Below are positions 1 to 7,972 of a stretch of DNA of 64,000 bases, in pieces. A program made the translations under genes and the position numbers. The notes under the pieces are model-generated. The model did not search any database. It had not been told where the DNA came from and worked only from the letters and a program-made list of their open reading frames with translations. The stretch comes from Streptomyces abyssomicinicus (GTDB taxonomy: Bacteria > Actinomycetota > Actinomycetes > Streptomycetales > Streptomycetaceae). The stretch spans positions 654,180-718,179 of the forward strand of contig NZ_BBZI01000005.1 in assembly GCF_008974245.1 (NCBI RefSeq), given 5' to 3'. Position 1 is the stretch's first letter. Each line of letters opens with the position of its first letter.

Positions 1-198
1 CCGGGGAAGCTCATGATCACCAGTTACCGGAGCGAATGGGGCAACTCCGGCTGCGAGTTCTCGGACGGCTGGGCGCACCCGCAGTTCGACTCCGACCTCT
101 CGGACGGCGCGCCCCCCTCGGGTCCGACCGTCGACCCCTACGACCGCAGTGGCGCCGTGAGCGACGGAGACGAGTGCGGCACGCTCTCCCGCGTCTGA
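1..198 (+). CDS. C-terminal end of an unidentified protein (5' end outside window)
   Basis: An open frame enters from the left edge and runs 65 codons to a TGA at 196-198. The codons have the usual high GC at third positions, so this is probably the tail of a longer gene. The tail is rich in Ser, Asp, Gly and Pro, with two Cys residues (in NSGCEF and DECGTL). I do not recognise the family. A strong hairpin follows 26 bp later and supports a real gene end here. An ATG at position 13 is in frame but has no convincing ribosome binding site. Confidence 0.5.
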   Translation, partial: PGKLMITSYRSEWGNSGCEFSDGWAHPQFDSDLSDGAPPSGPTVDPYDRSGAVSDGDECGTLSRV

Positions 199-224
199 CC
201 GGCCGCTCCGCCCGCGCGGACCGC

Positions 225-260
225 GGCCCGGCGGCGTTCGGTTAGAGTCGCCGCCGGGCC
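225..260 (+). terminator. Hairpin terminator, 12-bp perfect stem
   Basis: Arms 225-236 and 249-260 are perfectly complementary (12 bp, GC-only) around a 12-nt loop. It lies just after the partial gene that ends at 198. There is no T-run, which is normal for Streptomyces terminators. Confidence 0.6.
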
Positions 261-306
261 GGCCGGAAGGCGCCGGCCCGGTGCTCTGGGTGCGCTGGGG
301 GCAGGA

Positions 307-600
307 ATGCGTTTGCGGGTGGAGTTCACGACCGAGCCGTTCGACCTCGACGAGGTTCCCGGCCACGCGGTCGCGGCCCGGGAGGCCGTCGAGACGGCGG
401 AAGGGCTGGGCTCCGTGGACGTCGGCCCCTTCGGCACCACCGCGGAGGGCGGCTCGGACGCCGTGCTCGCCGCGGTCGGCGCCGTGCTGCGCCGCTCCCT
501 GGACGCCGGGGCCACGCGGGTGACCCTCCAGGTCAACGTCGTCGACGCAACCGCCGGGTCAGGGGCCGGTGCCGGCGTGGTGGACGGGGACGCCGGGTGA
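307..600 (+). CDS. Small thiamine-binding-like (MTH1187/YkoF fold) protein
   Basis: The 97-aa product ends in a stretch (GPFGTTAEG, then an amphipathic helix, GATRVTLQVNV) that matches by eye the second half of thiamine-binding/MTH1187 proteins: a Gly-Thr-x-x-Glu-Gly turn, a helix and a closing beta strand. Those small ferredoxin-like proteins bind thiamine or pyrimidine-type ligands. No transport partner is present here. Its TGA overlaps the GTG of the next gene (GTGA, 597-600), so the two are translationally coupled. A purine-rich stretch precedes the ATG. The fold assignment is by pattern only; it could be a conserved protein of unknown function. Confidence 0.5.
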   Translation: MRLRVEFTTEPFDLDEVPGHAVAAREAVETAEGLGSVDVGPFGTTAEGGSDAVLAAVGAVLRRSLDAGATRVTLQVNVVDATAGSGAGAGVVDGDAG

Positions 601-998
601 GCGCGGGGAGGGGCGCGGCCGAGGAGTTCGTCGACGCGCTGCGGCCGCTGGCCGACGCCATGGGGGCCGCGCTGCTGCCGCCGGGGGAGGCCGGCCCCGA
701 CGACGTGGTGCTGCGCTGGGACGGGGCGGCGGCGGTCGCCGTGCGGCTGCCGCAGCTCGCCGAGTCGCTGGACCACGTCCTGGCGGCGATGGAACGCACC
801 GCGGGCAGGCCGCTCGCCGAACTCGACCGCAAGGCCAAGCAGGACGCGGTCCGCACCCTGGAGGCCCGTGGCGCCTTCGCCGTCCGTCACGGCGTCGAGA
901 CGGTCGCCACCGCGCTGGGGGTCAGCCGCTTCACCGTTTACAACTATGTGCGTTCACAAGAGGAGCGCGCTCGGAAGGCCCGAGGCGCAGAAGCATGA
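597..998 (+). CDS. Small transcriptional regulator with a YheO/DauR-type C-terminal helix-turn-helix
   Basis: The 133-aa product has a C-terminal segment (about residues 80-125) reading GAFAVRHGVETVATALGV then SRFTVYNYV. This fits the HTH_22 domain found at the C-terminus of YheO/DauR regulators. The N-terminal 80 residues would be a short sensor region but lack an obvious PAS signature. The GTG start overlaps the stop of the upstream small gene by 4 bp. It sits about 1 kb before the urate-degradation operon, so a role in purine control is possible but is inference. Confidence 0.65.
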   Translation: MSAGRGAAEEFVDALRPLADAMGAALLPPGEAGPDDVVLRWDGAAAVAVRLPQLAESLDHVLAAMERTAGRPLAELDRKAKQDAVRTLEARGAFAVRHGVETVATALGVSRFTVYNYVRSQEERARKARGAEA

Positions 999-1230
999 CG
1001 AACGTGCTCCCGCCCGCGGAGACTCCTCAGCAGTCAGCTGAGCTGATCTTGGAGGCTTCCCCCGGAGAACCGTCAGAGATTTCTTGAAGCGCAGCGGCGC
1101 ACGGCCAGCCGGCGAGAGCCCCCTCGACCGTGCCCACGAGGAGCGCCGGGGCACCCCGTGAGCACGAGCGCCGGACGCCCGCCGGGCGCCGCGCACCGCC
1201 CTGGAGCCGCCCGGCCGGTGCGCGGCTAGG

Positions 1231-1911
1231 GTGACACCCGTGCGCGAGACGGCGGAGACGGGGACGGCGAGGACGGACACGGCGGCGGGGACGGACGTGG
1301 CGGTGGAGTCGGCCGAAGCCACGGAGGCCATGGAGGCCGCGCGGGCGGGCGCCCTCGAGGCGGGCGGCGAGGACGAGGCGTGGCCCGTCGCCGCCGGGAC
1401 GACCTCGCTGAGCGTCGCGCTGCCCGCGCTGGACCGCCTGGTGGCCCCCTGGCGGCGCGCCTGGGACACCGCCGCCCGCCACGGCGGCACCGCCCACGTG
1501 ACCGTCCTCTTCCCGTTCCTGCACCGCGAGCGGGTGGACGACGGCGTGCGCGCCGCCCTCGCCGAGGAGTTCGCGGCGCACCCGCCCTTCGAGCTCCGGT
1601 TCGCCGGATGCGCCCGCTTCCCCGGAGTGCTCTGGCTGCGCCCCGAACCCGACGGCCCGCTGCGGGCGCTCACCGCGGCCGTCACCGCGCGCTGGCCGGA
1701 ACAGGCGCCGTACGGCGGCCTGTTCGGCGATCTCGACCCCCATGTCACCGTTGCCAACAGCGGGAGCGCCGCGCAGCACGACCTGATCGAGGCGGCGCTC
1801 GCCCCCGCCCTGCCGCTGACCGAGCGGGTGACGGCCGTCGACCTGGTGGTGTTCGACGGCCGCCGGTGGCGCAGGCGAACCCGTTTTCCGCTGGGCCGGG
1901 TGGACGGCTGA
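1231..1911 (+). CDS. 2'-5' RNA ligase / 2H phosphoesterase family protein
   Basis: Two HxTx motifs are visible: HVTVLFPF near residue 90 and DPHVTVAN near residue 170. Two such motifs about 80 residues apart define the 2H phosphoesterases, whose paired histidines act on 2',3'-cyclic or 2'-5' phosphodiester bonds. Length (226 aa) is normal apart from about 50 N-terminal residues rich in Ala, Glu and Thr, which suggests the true start may lie downstream of the GTG at 1231 (another GTG is at 1240). It ends 9 bp before the operator-like palindrome of the urate operon. Substrate unknown. Confidence 0.8.
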   Translation: MTPVRETAETGTARTDTAAGTDVAVESAEATEAMEAARAGALEAGGEDEAWPVAAGTTSLSVALPALDRLVAPWRRAWDTAARHGGTAHVTVLFPFLHRERVDDGVRAALAEEFAAHPPFELRFAGCARFPGVLWLRPEPDGPLRALTAAVTARWPEQAPYGGLFGDLDPHVTVANSGSAAQHDLIEAALAPALPLTERVTAVDLVVFDGRRWRRRTRFPLGRVDG

Positions 1912-1920
1912 CCGGTCGGA

Positions 1921-1939
1921 CTTCAACAAAATGTTGACG
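1921..1939. promoter_or_regulatory. AllR-type operator palindrome before the urate operon
   Basis: CTTCAAC (1921-1927), a 5-bp spacer, then GTTGA with one mismatch in the outer arm. The site ends 31 bp before the GTG of the OHCU decarboxylase gene. A near-identical, fully symmetric copy lies at 28157-28175 between the IclR-family repressor and allantoinase. Sharing of a rare AT-containing palindrome by two purine operons is seen directly. Binding by AllR is inference. Confidence 0.65.
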
Positions 1940-1970
1940 CCCGGCGGCCCGGTGGGGTTGGCTGCCCGGT

Positions 1971-2513
1971 GTGACAGCGAGCACCCCGATGCCGCCCGCC
2001 CCCGGCCTCGCCCGGTTCAACCGGCTGGACGACGCCGCGGCCCGGTCCGTACTGCGTGAGATCTGCGCCTCCACGTCCTGGGCGGCGCGTCTGCTCGCGC
2101 ACCGCCCCTACGCCGGCCCGGAGGAGCTGTACGCCGCCGGTGACGCGGCCGTCGCCGCGCTGACGGCCGCCGACCTCGCGGAGGCGATGGCCGGGCACCC
2201 GCCGATCGGCCGGCCGAAGCCGGGTGACCCGGTCTCCGCGCGGGAGCAGCGCGGGATGGCCGGGGCGCCGGACGAACTCAGGGCCGAGATGCTCGAACTC
2301 AACCTGGCCTACCAGGAGAAGTTCGGCCACGTGTTCCTCATCTGCGCCACCGGCCGCACTGCCGGGGAGATGCGGGACGCCGCCCGCGCCCGCCTCGGCA
2401 ACACGCCGGAGGCCGAACGCGAGACGGTCCGCACCGAACTCGGCAGGATCAACCGCATCCGTCTCGCCCGCCTCGCCGAGGCGGGCCCGCCCGAGGAGGA
2501 CGCACACCCATGA
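1971..2513 (+). CDS. uraD: 2-oxo-4-hydroxy-4-carboxy-5-ureidoimidazoline (OHCU) decarboxylase
   Basis: This enzyme decarboxylates OHCU to S-(+)-allantoin, the third step of urate breakdown. The 180-aa protein has the family landmarks HPPIG (around residue 72, with the catalytic His), SAREQ, and FGHVFLICATGR near residue 120. The GTG at 1971 follows the AllR-like palindrome; an ATG at 1989 is an alternative start. The stop overlaps the next start by 4 bp (ATGA), so it is the first gene of an operon with HIU hydrolase and urate oxidase. Expected repression is by AllR and relief by a pathway intermediate. Confidence 0.93.
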   Translation: MTASTPMPPAPGLARFNRLDDAAARSVLREICASTSWAARLLAHRPYAGPEELYAAGDAAVAALTAADLAEAMAGHPPIGRPKPGDPVSAREQRGMAGAPDELRAEMLELNLAYQEKFGHVFLICATGRTAGEMRDAARARLGNTPEAERETVRTELGRINRIRLARLAEAGPPEEDAHP

Positions 2514-2872
2514 CGTCCGGCGACACCACCGCCACCGTGTCCACGCACGTCCTCGATACCAGCCTCGGCCGCCCGGCCGCCGGGGTGGCCGTCGTCCTGT
2601 CCGCCCGCACCGGCCCCCAGGCGCCCTGGCAGGTGCTCGGGGGGTCGGCGACCGACACGGACGGCCGCTGCAAGGACCTGCCCGTCCCCCCTGCCGGCAC
2701 CACCCACGTCCGCCTCGCCTTCGACGTCGAGGCGTACCACGTGAGCGCCCGCCCGGGCGGCGCCGCGTTCTTCCCCGAGGTGGCGGTCGCCTTCGCCCTC
2801 GGGGCCGGCGAGCACCACCACGTTCCGTTGCTCCTCAACCCGTTCGGCTACTCCGTATACCGAGGGAGCTAG
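2510..2872 (+). CDS. uraH: 5-hydroxyisourate hydrolase (transthyretin-like)
   Basis: It hydrolyses 5-hydroxyisourate to OHCU. The 120-aa protein has the N-terminal STHVLDTSLGRPA signature and ends in YRGS, the C-terminal tetrapeptide that forms the active site in this family. The conserved His and Arg lie in the first strand and the central region. ATG at 2510 overlaps the uraD stop by 4 bp and urate oxidase follows after 5 bp, so the three genes are one translational unit. Length is typical for the family and there is no export signal. Confidence 0.95.
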   Translation: MTSGDTTATVSTHVLDTSLGRPAAGVAVVLSARTGPQAPWQVLGGSATDTDGRCKDLPVPPAGTTHVRLAFDVEAYHVSARPGGAAFFPEVAVAFALGAGEHHHVPLLLNPFGYSVYRGS

Positions 2873-2877
2873 CAGTC

Positions 2878-3792
2878 ATGAGCGAGAACCCCGCCCGCGT
2901 CGCCCGGCTCGGCCAGAACCAGTACGGCAAGGCCGAGACCCGCGTCGTCCGGATCACCCGCGAGGGTGACCTCCACCACATCAAGGACCTCAACGTCTCC
3001 GTCTCGCTCTCCGGCGACATGGACGACGTCCACTACTCCGGCTCCAACGCCCACGTGCTGCCCACCGACACCACCAAGAACACGGTGTACGCCTTCGCCA
3101 AGGAGCAAGGCATCGGCTCCCCGGAGGAGTTCGGGCTGCTGCTGGCGCGGCATTTCGTCAACTCGCAGGAACCCATCCACCGGGCGCGGATCAGGATCGA
3201 GGAGTACGCCTGGGAACGCATCGGCGGACCCGGGACCCAGCACTCCTTCGCCCGTACCGGCGGCGGCACCCGGGTCGCCCAGGTGGTCCACGACGGGGAG
3301 GGCTCCGAGGTGGTCTCCGGGCTGAAGGACCTGACCGTCCTCAACTCGACCGACTCCGAGTTCTGGGGCTACCGCAAGGACCGGTACACCACCCTTCCCG
3401 AGGCCTACGACCGGATCCTGGCCACCGACGTCTCCACCCGCTGGCGTTACTCCTGGGCGGACACCGACGACCGGCCCGCGCCCGACTGGGACGCCTGCTA
3501 CCGGGAGGCCCGGCGCCACCTGCTGGACGCGTTCGCGCAGACCTACTCGCTCTCCCTGCAGCAGACGCTCTACGGGATGGGCGCCCGGGTGATCGAGAAC
3601 CGCCCGGAGATCGACGAGATACGCCTCTCCCTGCCCAACAAGCACCACTTCCTGGTCGACCTCTCGCCGTTCGGGCTGGAGAACGACAACGAGGTGTACT
3701 TCGCCGCCGACCGCCCGTACGGCCTGATCGAGGCCACCGTGCTGCGCGACGGGGCCGAGGCCAGGATCCCGCCCGAACTCACCAACCTCTGA
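2878..3792 (+). CDS. pucL: Urate oxidase (uricase), cofactor-independent
   Basis: It oxidises urate to 5-hydroxyisourate and H2O2. The 304-aa product has the two T-fold domains of uricase. YGKAETRV lies near the N-terminus; NVSVSLSGD and the catalytic Thr region (LPTDTTKNTVYA) follow near residues 40-65, and LPNKHHFLVDL lies near residue 255. ATG at 2878 is chosen because it gives the normal uricase N-terminus and follows a GAGGGAG ribosome binding site. The frame stays open further upstream through the uraD/uraH region, but that part is not coding. Third gene of the urate operon. Confidence 0.95.
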   Translation: MSENPARVARLGQNQYGKAETRVVRITREGDLHHIKDLNVSVSLSGDMDDVHYSGSNAHVLPTDTTKNTVYAFAKEQGIGSPEEFGLLLARHFVNSQEPIHRARIRIEEYAWERIGGPGTQHSFARTGGGTRVAQVVHDGEGSEVVSGLKDLTVLNSTDSEFWGYRKDRYTTLPEAYDRILATDVSTRWRYSWADTDDRPAPDWDACYREARRHLLDAFAQTYSLSLQQTLYGMGARVIENRPEIDEIRLSLPNKHHFLVDLSPFGLENDNEVYFAADRPYGLIEATVLRDGAEARIPPELTNL

Positions 3793-3830
3793 CGCACCCC
3801 GCCCACCGCTCACCCCCCGGAGACAGACCC

Positions 3831-5225
3831 ATGGCGTCCGCAGCCCAGCAGCCCGCCCGCACCGTCATCGAGAACTGCGCCGTCGCGACCGTCGACGCCC
3901 GGGACACCGAGTACGCGTCCGGTCATGTGGTGGTCGCCGGCCAGGTGATCGAGTCGGTGGGGGAGGGGAAGGCCCCCGAGGGGCTCGAGAACGTGGTGCG
4001 CCGGGTCGACGGCACCGGGCACCTGGTCACCCCGGGCCTGGTCAACACCCACCACCACTTCTACCAGTGGCTCACCCGCGGCCTGGCCACCGACCACAAC
4101 CTCTTCGACTGGCTGGTCGCGCTGTACCCGACCTGGGCGCGGATCGACGAGCCGATGGTGCACGCGGCCGCGCAGGGCTCGCTGGCGATGATGGCGCGGG
4201 GCGGCGTCACCACCGCCATGGACCACCACTACGTCTTCCCGCGCGGCACCGGCGACCTCTCGGGAGCCGTGGTGCGCGCGGCCCGCGAGACGGGCGTCCG
4301 CTTCACGCTGGCCCGCGGCTCGATGGACCGGGGCGAGTCGGACGGGGGACTGCCGCCGGACTTCGCGGTGGAGAGCCTGGAGGGGGCGCTCACCGCGACC
4401 GAGGAGACGGTCGCCGCCCACCACGACGCCTCGTTCGGGTCGATGACCCAGGTCGCCGTGGCGCCCTGCTCCCCGTTCTCGGTCTCCACCGACCTCATGC
4501 GCCACGGAGCGGAGCTGGCGCGCCGCCTCGGCGTCCGGCTGCACACCCACGGGTCGGAGACGGTGGAGGAGGAGAAGTTCTGTCACGAGCTCTTCGGCAT
4601 GGGCCCCACCGACTACTTCGAGTCCACCGGCTGGCTCGGCGAGGACGTCTGGATGGCGCACTGCGTCCACATGAACGACGCCGACATCGCCGCGTTCGCC
4701 CGCACCGGAACCGGCGTGGCCCACTGCCCGTCCTCCAACGCCCGTCTGGCCGCGGGGATCGCCCGCGTCCCCGACATGCTCGCCGCCGGGATTCCGGTGG
4801 GGCTCGGCGTCGACGGAACCGCCTCCAACGAGTCCGGGGAACTGCACACCGAACTGCGCAACGCCCTCCTGGTCAACCGCCTCGGCCCGCACCGCGAGGC
4901 GGCCCTCACCGCCCGCCAGGCGCTCCGGCTGGGCACCCACGGCGGTGCGCGGGTGCTGGGCCGCGAGGCGGAGATCGGCTCCCTCGAGCCCGGCAAGCTC
5001 GCCGACCTGGTGCTGTGGAGGATGGACACCCTGGCCCACGCCTCGATCGCCGACCCGGTGGCCGCGCTCGTCCTGGGTGCGGCGGCCCCGGTGACGCTGT
5101 CCCTGGTGGGCGGCGTCGCGGTGGTGGAGGACGGACGGCTGCTCACCGTCGACGAGGACGCCGTGGCCCGCTCCACGCGGGCCGAGGCGCGGCGGCTCGC
5201 CCGGCTGGCGGCGGGCGAGAGCTGA
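3831..5225 (+). CDS. Amidohydrolase: guanine or 8-oxoguanine deaminase
   Basis: The 464-aa metal-dependent amidohydrolase has NTHHHFYQWLTRG (HxH metal site, around residue 72), HTHGSETVEEE, MAHCVHMN, and GVDGTASNE (metal-binding Asp, around residue 325). The NTHHH.YQ and GVDG..SNE motifs match the 8-oxoguanine/guanine deaminase branch of the ATZ/TRZ group. It would feed purines into xanthine or urate. It lies 38 bp after urate oxidase with a GGAGA site before ATG 3831, probably in the same operon. Which base is deaminated cannot be settled from sequence alone. Its TGA abuts the stop of the convergent exonuclease gene with no gap. Confidence 0.88.
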   Translation: MASAAQQPARTVIENCAVATVDARDTEYASGHVVVAGQVIESVGEGKAPEGLENVVRRVDGTGHLVTPGLVNTHHHFYQWLTRGLATDHNLFDWLVALYPTWARIDEPMVHAAAQGSLAMMARGGVTTAMDHHYVFPRGTGDLSGAVVRAARETGVRFTLARGSMDRGESDGGLPPDFAVESLEGALTATEETVAAHHDASFGSMTQVAVAPCSPFSVSTDLMRHGAELARRLGVRLHTHGSETVEEEKFCHELFGMGPTDYFESTGWLGEDVWMAHCVHMNDADIAAFARTGTGVAHCPSSNARLAAGIARVPDMLAAGIPVGLGVDGTASNESGELHTELRNALLVNRLGPHREAALTARQALRLGTHGGARVLGREAEIGSLEPGKLADLVLWRMDTLAHASIADPVAALVLGAAAPVTLSLVGGVAVVEDGRLLTVDEDAVARSTRAEARRLARLAAGES

Positions 5226-5822
5226 TCAGGAGGCGGGGCCCTCCCAGCGCATCAGGTTGGCGAAGAGCTCCGCCTGCTCGACGGCGTCGTCCAGCGCGTG
5301 ATGGGTGTGCCGGCGCCGCGACAACAGGTGCCGGGGCATGGTCCCCTTGGCGACCGCCCGCAGCGGCAGGCGGGCCCTGGCCGCGTACAGCGTCTTCATG
5401 TCCATGCACCCGGAGTGGCCGAACGGACTGCCGCCGGTGAAGCGGACGAGGTACCAGTACAGGAACATCCAGTCGAAGGCGACCGGGTAGCCGCAGACCA
5501 CCGGCTGGGCGCCGGAGGAGACTTCGCCCACCCAGGCGGTGAACTCGGCCATGGCGGTGGCGGGGTCCGCGCCCTCCCGGCGCAGCCGGTCCCGGTCCAG
5601 GCCACTCACCGCCAGCGCCTGGGCGTCGAACTCGTCCGACACCGGCCGCAGTTCGCGGTAGAAGGTGTGCTCCTCGGGGTCGGCCGGGGTGAACCCCTCG
5701 GCGTCCTGCCGGCCGGCCACGGCGGCGCCGAAGCTGAGCATCGAGTAAGGGCCGGGGATCGGACCGTCCGCCTCGATGTCCACGGAGATGTAGAGGCTGG
5801 GTCTGACGCGTCGCGTGCTCAT
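5226..5822 (-). CDS. DnaQ-like 3'-5' exonuclease (DEDDh)
   Basis: The 198-aa protein has the exonuclease motifs in order: VDIEADG (Exo I, Asp-Glu, around residue 14), a central Exo II Asp in YPVAFDWMF, and HHALDDAVEQAEL (Exo III, His and Asp, around residue 170). This arrangement is the DEDDh RNase T/DnaQ fold. As a stand-alone domain it probably trims RNA or DNA ends; the substrate is unknown. Start ATG at 5822. It converges with the deaminase gene, the two stop codons being directly adjacent (5225/5226). Confidence 0.88.
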   Translation of the reverse strand: MSTRRVRPSLYISVDIEADGPIPGPYSMLSFGAAVAGRQDAEGFTPADPEEHTFYRELRPVSDEFDAQALAVSGLDRDRLRREGADPATAMAEFTAWVGEVSSGAQPVVCGYPVAFDWMFLYWYLVRFTGGSPFGHSGCMDMKTLYAARARLPLRAVAKGTMPRHLLSRRRHTHHALDDAVEQAELFANLMRWEGPAS

Positions 5823-5901
5823 GGCCAGAGCGTCCCAGCGTCCGGCCGCACCCCGGTAGCGGATTTCCGGGGACGCGTCGCCCGCGCGGGAACGTGCGCG
5901 G

Positions 5902-5931
5902 GAGGGGGCCCGGCTGGGACCGGGCCCCCTC
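5902..5931 (-). terminator. Hairpin terminator of the MFS gene, 12-bp stem
   Basis: Arms 5902-5913 and 5920-5931 are perfectly complementary around a 6-nt loop. It lies 12 bp past the stop of the MFS transporter, in its direction of transcription. Confidence 0.75.
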
Positions 5932-5942
5932 GCCGGCGAGGG

Positions 5943-7388
5943 TCAACGGCCGGCGCGCGCCGGCCGGAGGACCACCGCCGCCAGGGCGAGCGCCGCCGCT
6001 CCCAGGCCCGCGGCCACCAGGAACGCCAGCCGGTAGCCGTCCGCCGTGGCGGCCACCAGGGGCGCCCCCTCGCCCACCAGACCCTCGGTGCGGCTCGCCG
6101 CCAGGGTGGTGAGCACCGCGAGCCCCAGCGAACCGCCCACCACCTGGGTGGTGTTGAACAGCCCCGACGCCAGCCCGGCGTCCTCCTCGGCCACCCCCGC
6201 CATGGCCAGTCCGGTCAGCGCGGGCATGGCCACCGCGAACCCGGCCGACAGCAGCAGCAGCGGCGCCAGCACGTCGGCGGCGTACGACCCGTCGGCGGGG
6301 GCCCGGCTGAGCAGGACCATCCCGGCGGTGGCCAGGGCCAGCCCCGCCGCCAGAACCCGGTACGGCCCGAACCGCTCCACCAGCCGCGCGGCCAGGCCCA
6401 GCGTCAGCGCGCCGATCAGCAGCGGGGCCGGCAGGAAGGCGAAGGAGGTCGACAACTCGTCGTATCCCAGCACGCGTTGCAGGTACAGGGTGCCGATGTA
6501 CTGGAAGCCGTACATGGTCCCCAGCATCAGGATCTGCGTGCCGTTGGCGCCGCCGAGCGTGCGCGAGCGCAGGATGCCCAGCCGGAGCAGCGGATGGGCC
6601 GCCCGCACCTGGCGCAGGGTGAACGCGGCGAACAGCGCCAGCGCCACCGCCGCCAGGACCAGCGTCGTGCTGACCGGCCGCCCGCCGGAGCCGATGATCG
6701 TCCAGACGGTGGTCATCAGCGCCCCGGTGACCAGCACCGCACCCGCCCAGTCGGCGGAGCGGCCCGGCCCGGCGCCCCGGTCGGCGGGCAGTACCCGCAC
6801 CGCCGCGAACCAGGCCACGGCCCCGATCGGCAGGTTGATCAGGAAGATCCAGTACCATCCGACGGTCTGGGTCAGCGCACCGCCGAGGAAGGTGCCCAGC
6901 GCCGCCCCGGTCGCGCCCACGGCGCTGAACACCGCGATGGCGCGCGCCCGTTCACGCGGCTCGGGGTGGAGAGCGACGATCATGCCGAGCACCACGGCCA
7001 TGGTCATCGCCCCGCCCACGCCCTGGAGGGCGCGGGCCGCGACCAGCGTCCCCTGACCGCCGGCCACCCCGCACAGCACCGACGCCACCGTGAAGACGGC
7101 CAGTCCCGCGGTGAACATCCGCTTGCGGCCCAGCAGATCGCCCAGCCGTCCGGCGAGGAGCAGCAGCCCGCCGAACGGAATCAGGTAGGCGTTCACCACC
7201 CAGGCGAGCCCCGGGGCGGAGAACCCGAGATCGCGCTGGATCGCGGGCATGGCCACCGTGACGATGTTGCCGTCCAGAATGGTCATCAACGCGCCCGCGC
7301 AGAGGATCAGCAGTGACAGCGAACGCGAACGGCCGTCCGGCGTGAGCCGGTCGGTGTCCTCGTGGTGCGAGATCTCGAACAGCGACAT
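5943..7388 (-). CDS. MFS drug-efflux transporter, DHA2 (EmrB/QacA) type
   Basis: The 481-aa membrane protein starts its first helix around residue 22 with LLILCAGALMTILDGN; the D of that motif and GRLGDLLGRKRMF (loop 2-3) are major facilitator hallmarks. Motif C-like GATGAALGTFLGG follows near residue 150. The length and hydrophobic pattern suit a 14-helix DHA2 exporter using the proton gradient. ATG at 7388 is preferred over one 33 bp upstream because AGGGGAG lies 9 nt before it. Divergently transcribed from an HxlR regulator 92 bp away, which probably controls it. Confidence 0.9.
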   Translation of the reverse strand: MSLFEISHHEDTDRLTPDGRSRSLSLLILCAGALMTILDGNIVTVAMPAIQRDLGFSAPGLAWVVNAYLIPFGGLLLLAGRLGDLLGRKRMFTAGLAVFTVASVLCGVAGGQGTLVAARALQGVGGAMTMAVVLGMIVALHPEPRERARAIAVFSAVGATGAALGTFLGGALTQTVGWYWIFLINLPIGAVAWFAAVRVLPADRGAGPGRSADWAGAVLVTGALMTTVWTIIGSGGRPVSTTLVLAAVALALFAAFTLRQVRAAHPLLRLGILRSRTLGGANGTQILMLGTMYGFQYIGTLYLQRVLGYDELSTSFAFLPAPLLIGALTLGLAARLVERFGPYRVLAAGLALATAGMVLLSRAPADGSYAADVLAPLLLLSAGFAVAMPALTGLAMAGVAEEDAGLASGLFNTTQVVGGSLGLAVLTTLAASRTEGLVGEGAPLVAATADGYRLAFLVAAGLGAAALALAAVVLRPARAGR

Positions 7389-7409
7389 GACGGGAACTCC
7401 CCTGCACGG

Positions 7410-7456
7410 TCCATGGTGCACGACTTGTAACGGAGGACATCGTGGGTGACCATGGA
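7410..7456. promoter_or_regulatory. Paired TCCATGGT/ACCATGGA boxes between MFS and HxlR genes
   Basis: TCCATGGT at 7410-7417 and ACCATGGA at 7449-7456 form an 8-bp perfect inverted repeat, 39 bp centre to centre, spanning the divergent promoter region. Each box also contains the self-complementary CCATGG. A likely operator for the HxlR protein; binding is inference. Confidence 0.4.
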
Positions 7457-7480
7457 GGTCCGGCGTAAGGAGGCACTTTC

Positions 7481-7873
7481 ATGTCCCAGCGGAACACCGG
7501 TGTTACCTCGCAGGCAGTGACCGCGGAGGCCTGCCCGGTGCAGGAGGTCCTGGACCGGGTCTCCGGCAAGTGGAGCGTCGGCATCCTGGTCGCGGCCGCC
7601 AAAGGGCCCATCCGCTTCACGGAGTTGGAGCGCGCCGTCCACGGCATCAGCCGCCGGATGCTCACCCTGACGCTGCGCAACCTGGAGCGCGACGGACTGG
7701 TCACCCGCACCGTCTACCCGACCGTCCCGCCCCGCGTGGAGTACGAGATCACCCCGGTGGCCCGGGAGTTGTACGAGACCCTGCTCCGGCTCACCGACTG
7801 GGCGGAACGCCACCGCACCACGATCGCCCGGTCCCGGGTGGTCTACGACCTGGAGCGCGCCGTACCGGCCTGA
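7481..7873 (+). CDS. HxlR-family winged-helix transcriptional regulator
   Basis: The 130-aa protein has the HxlR layout. CPVQEVLDRVSGKW lies near residue 18 with the family Cys at the N-terminal edge. RFTELERAVHGISRRMLTLT is the recognition region, followed by LERDGLVTRT and the wing VPPRVEYEIT. HxlR proteins sense aldehydes, quinones or oxidants, often through that Cys. An excellent AAGGAGG site lies 8 nt before ATG 7481. It is divergent from the MFS exporter and likely represses it. Confidence 0.93.
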   Translation: MSQRNTGVTSQAVTAEACPVQEVLDRVSGKWSVGILVAAAKGPIRFTELERAVHGISRRMLTLTLRNLERDGLVTRTVYPTVPPRVEYEITPVARELYETLLRLTDWAERHRTTIARSRVVYDLERAVPA

Positions 7874-7972
7874 GGGCAGGAAAATGCGGCGAGGAAAGCG
7901 ACAGGACTAGAGGTCAGTTGGAGTCTGAGAAGGAAGCCCTGTCATGGCCTCGCCGTGCTCGCACTCTAACAG

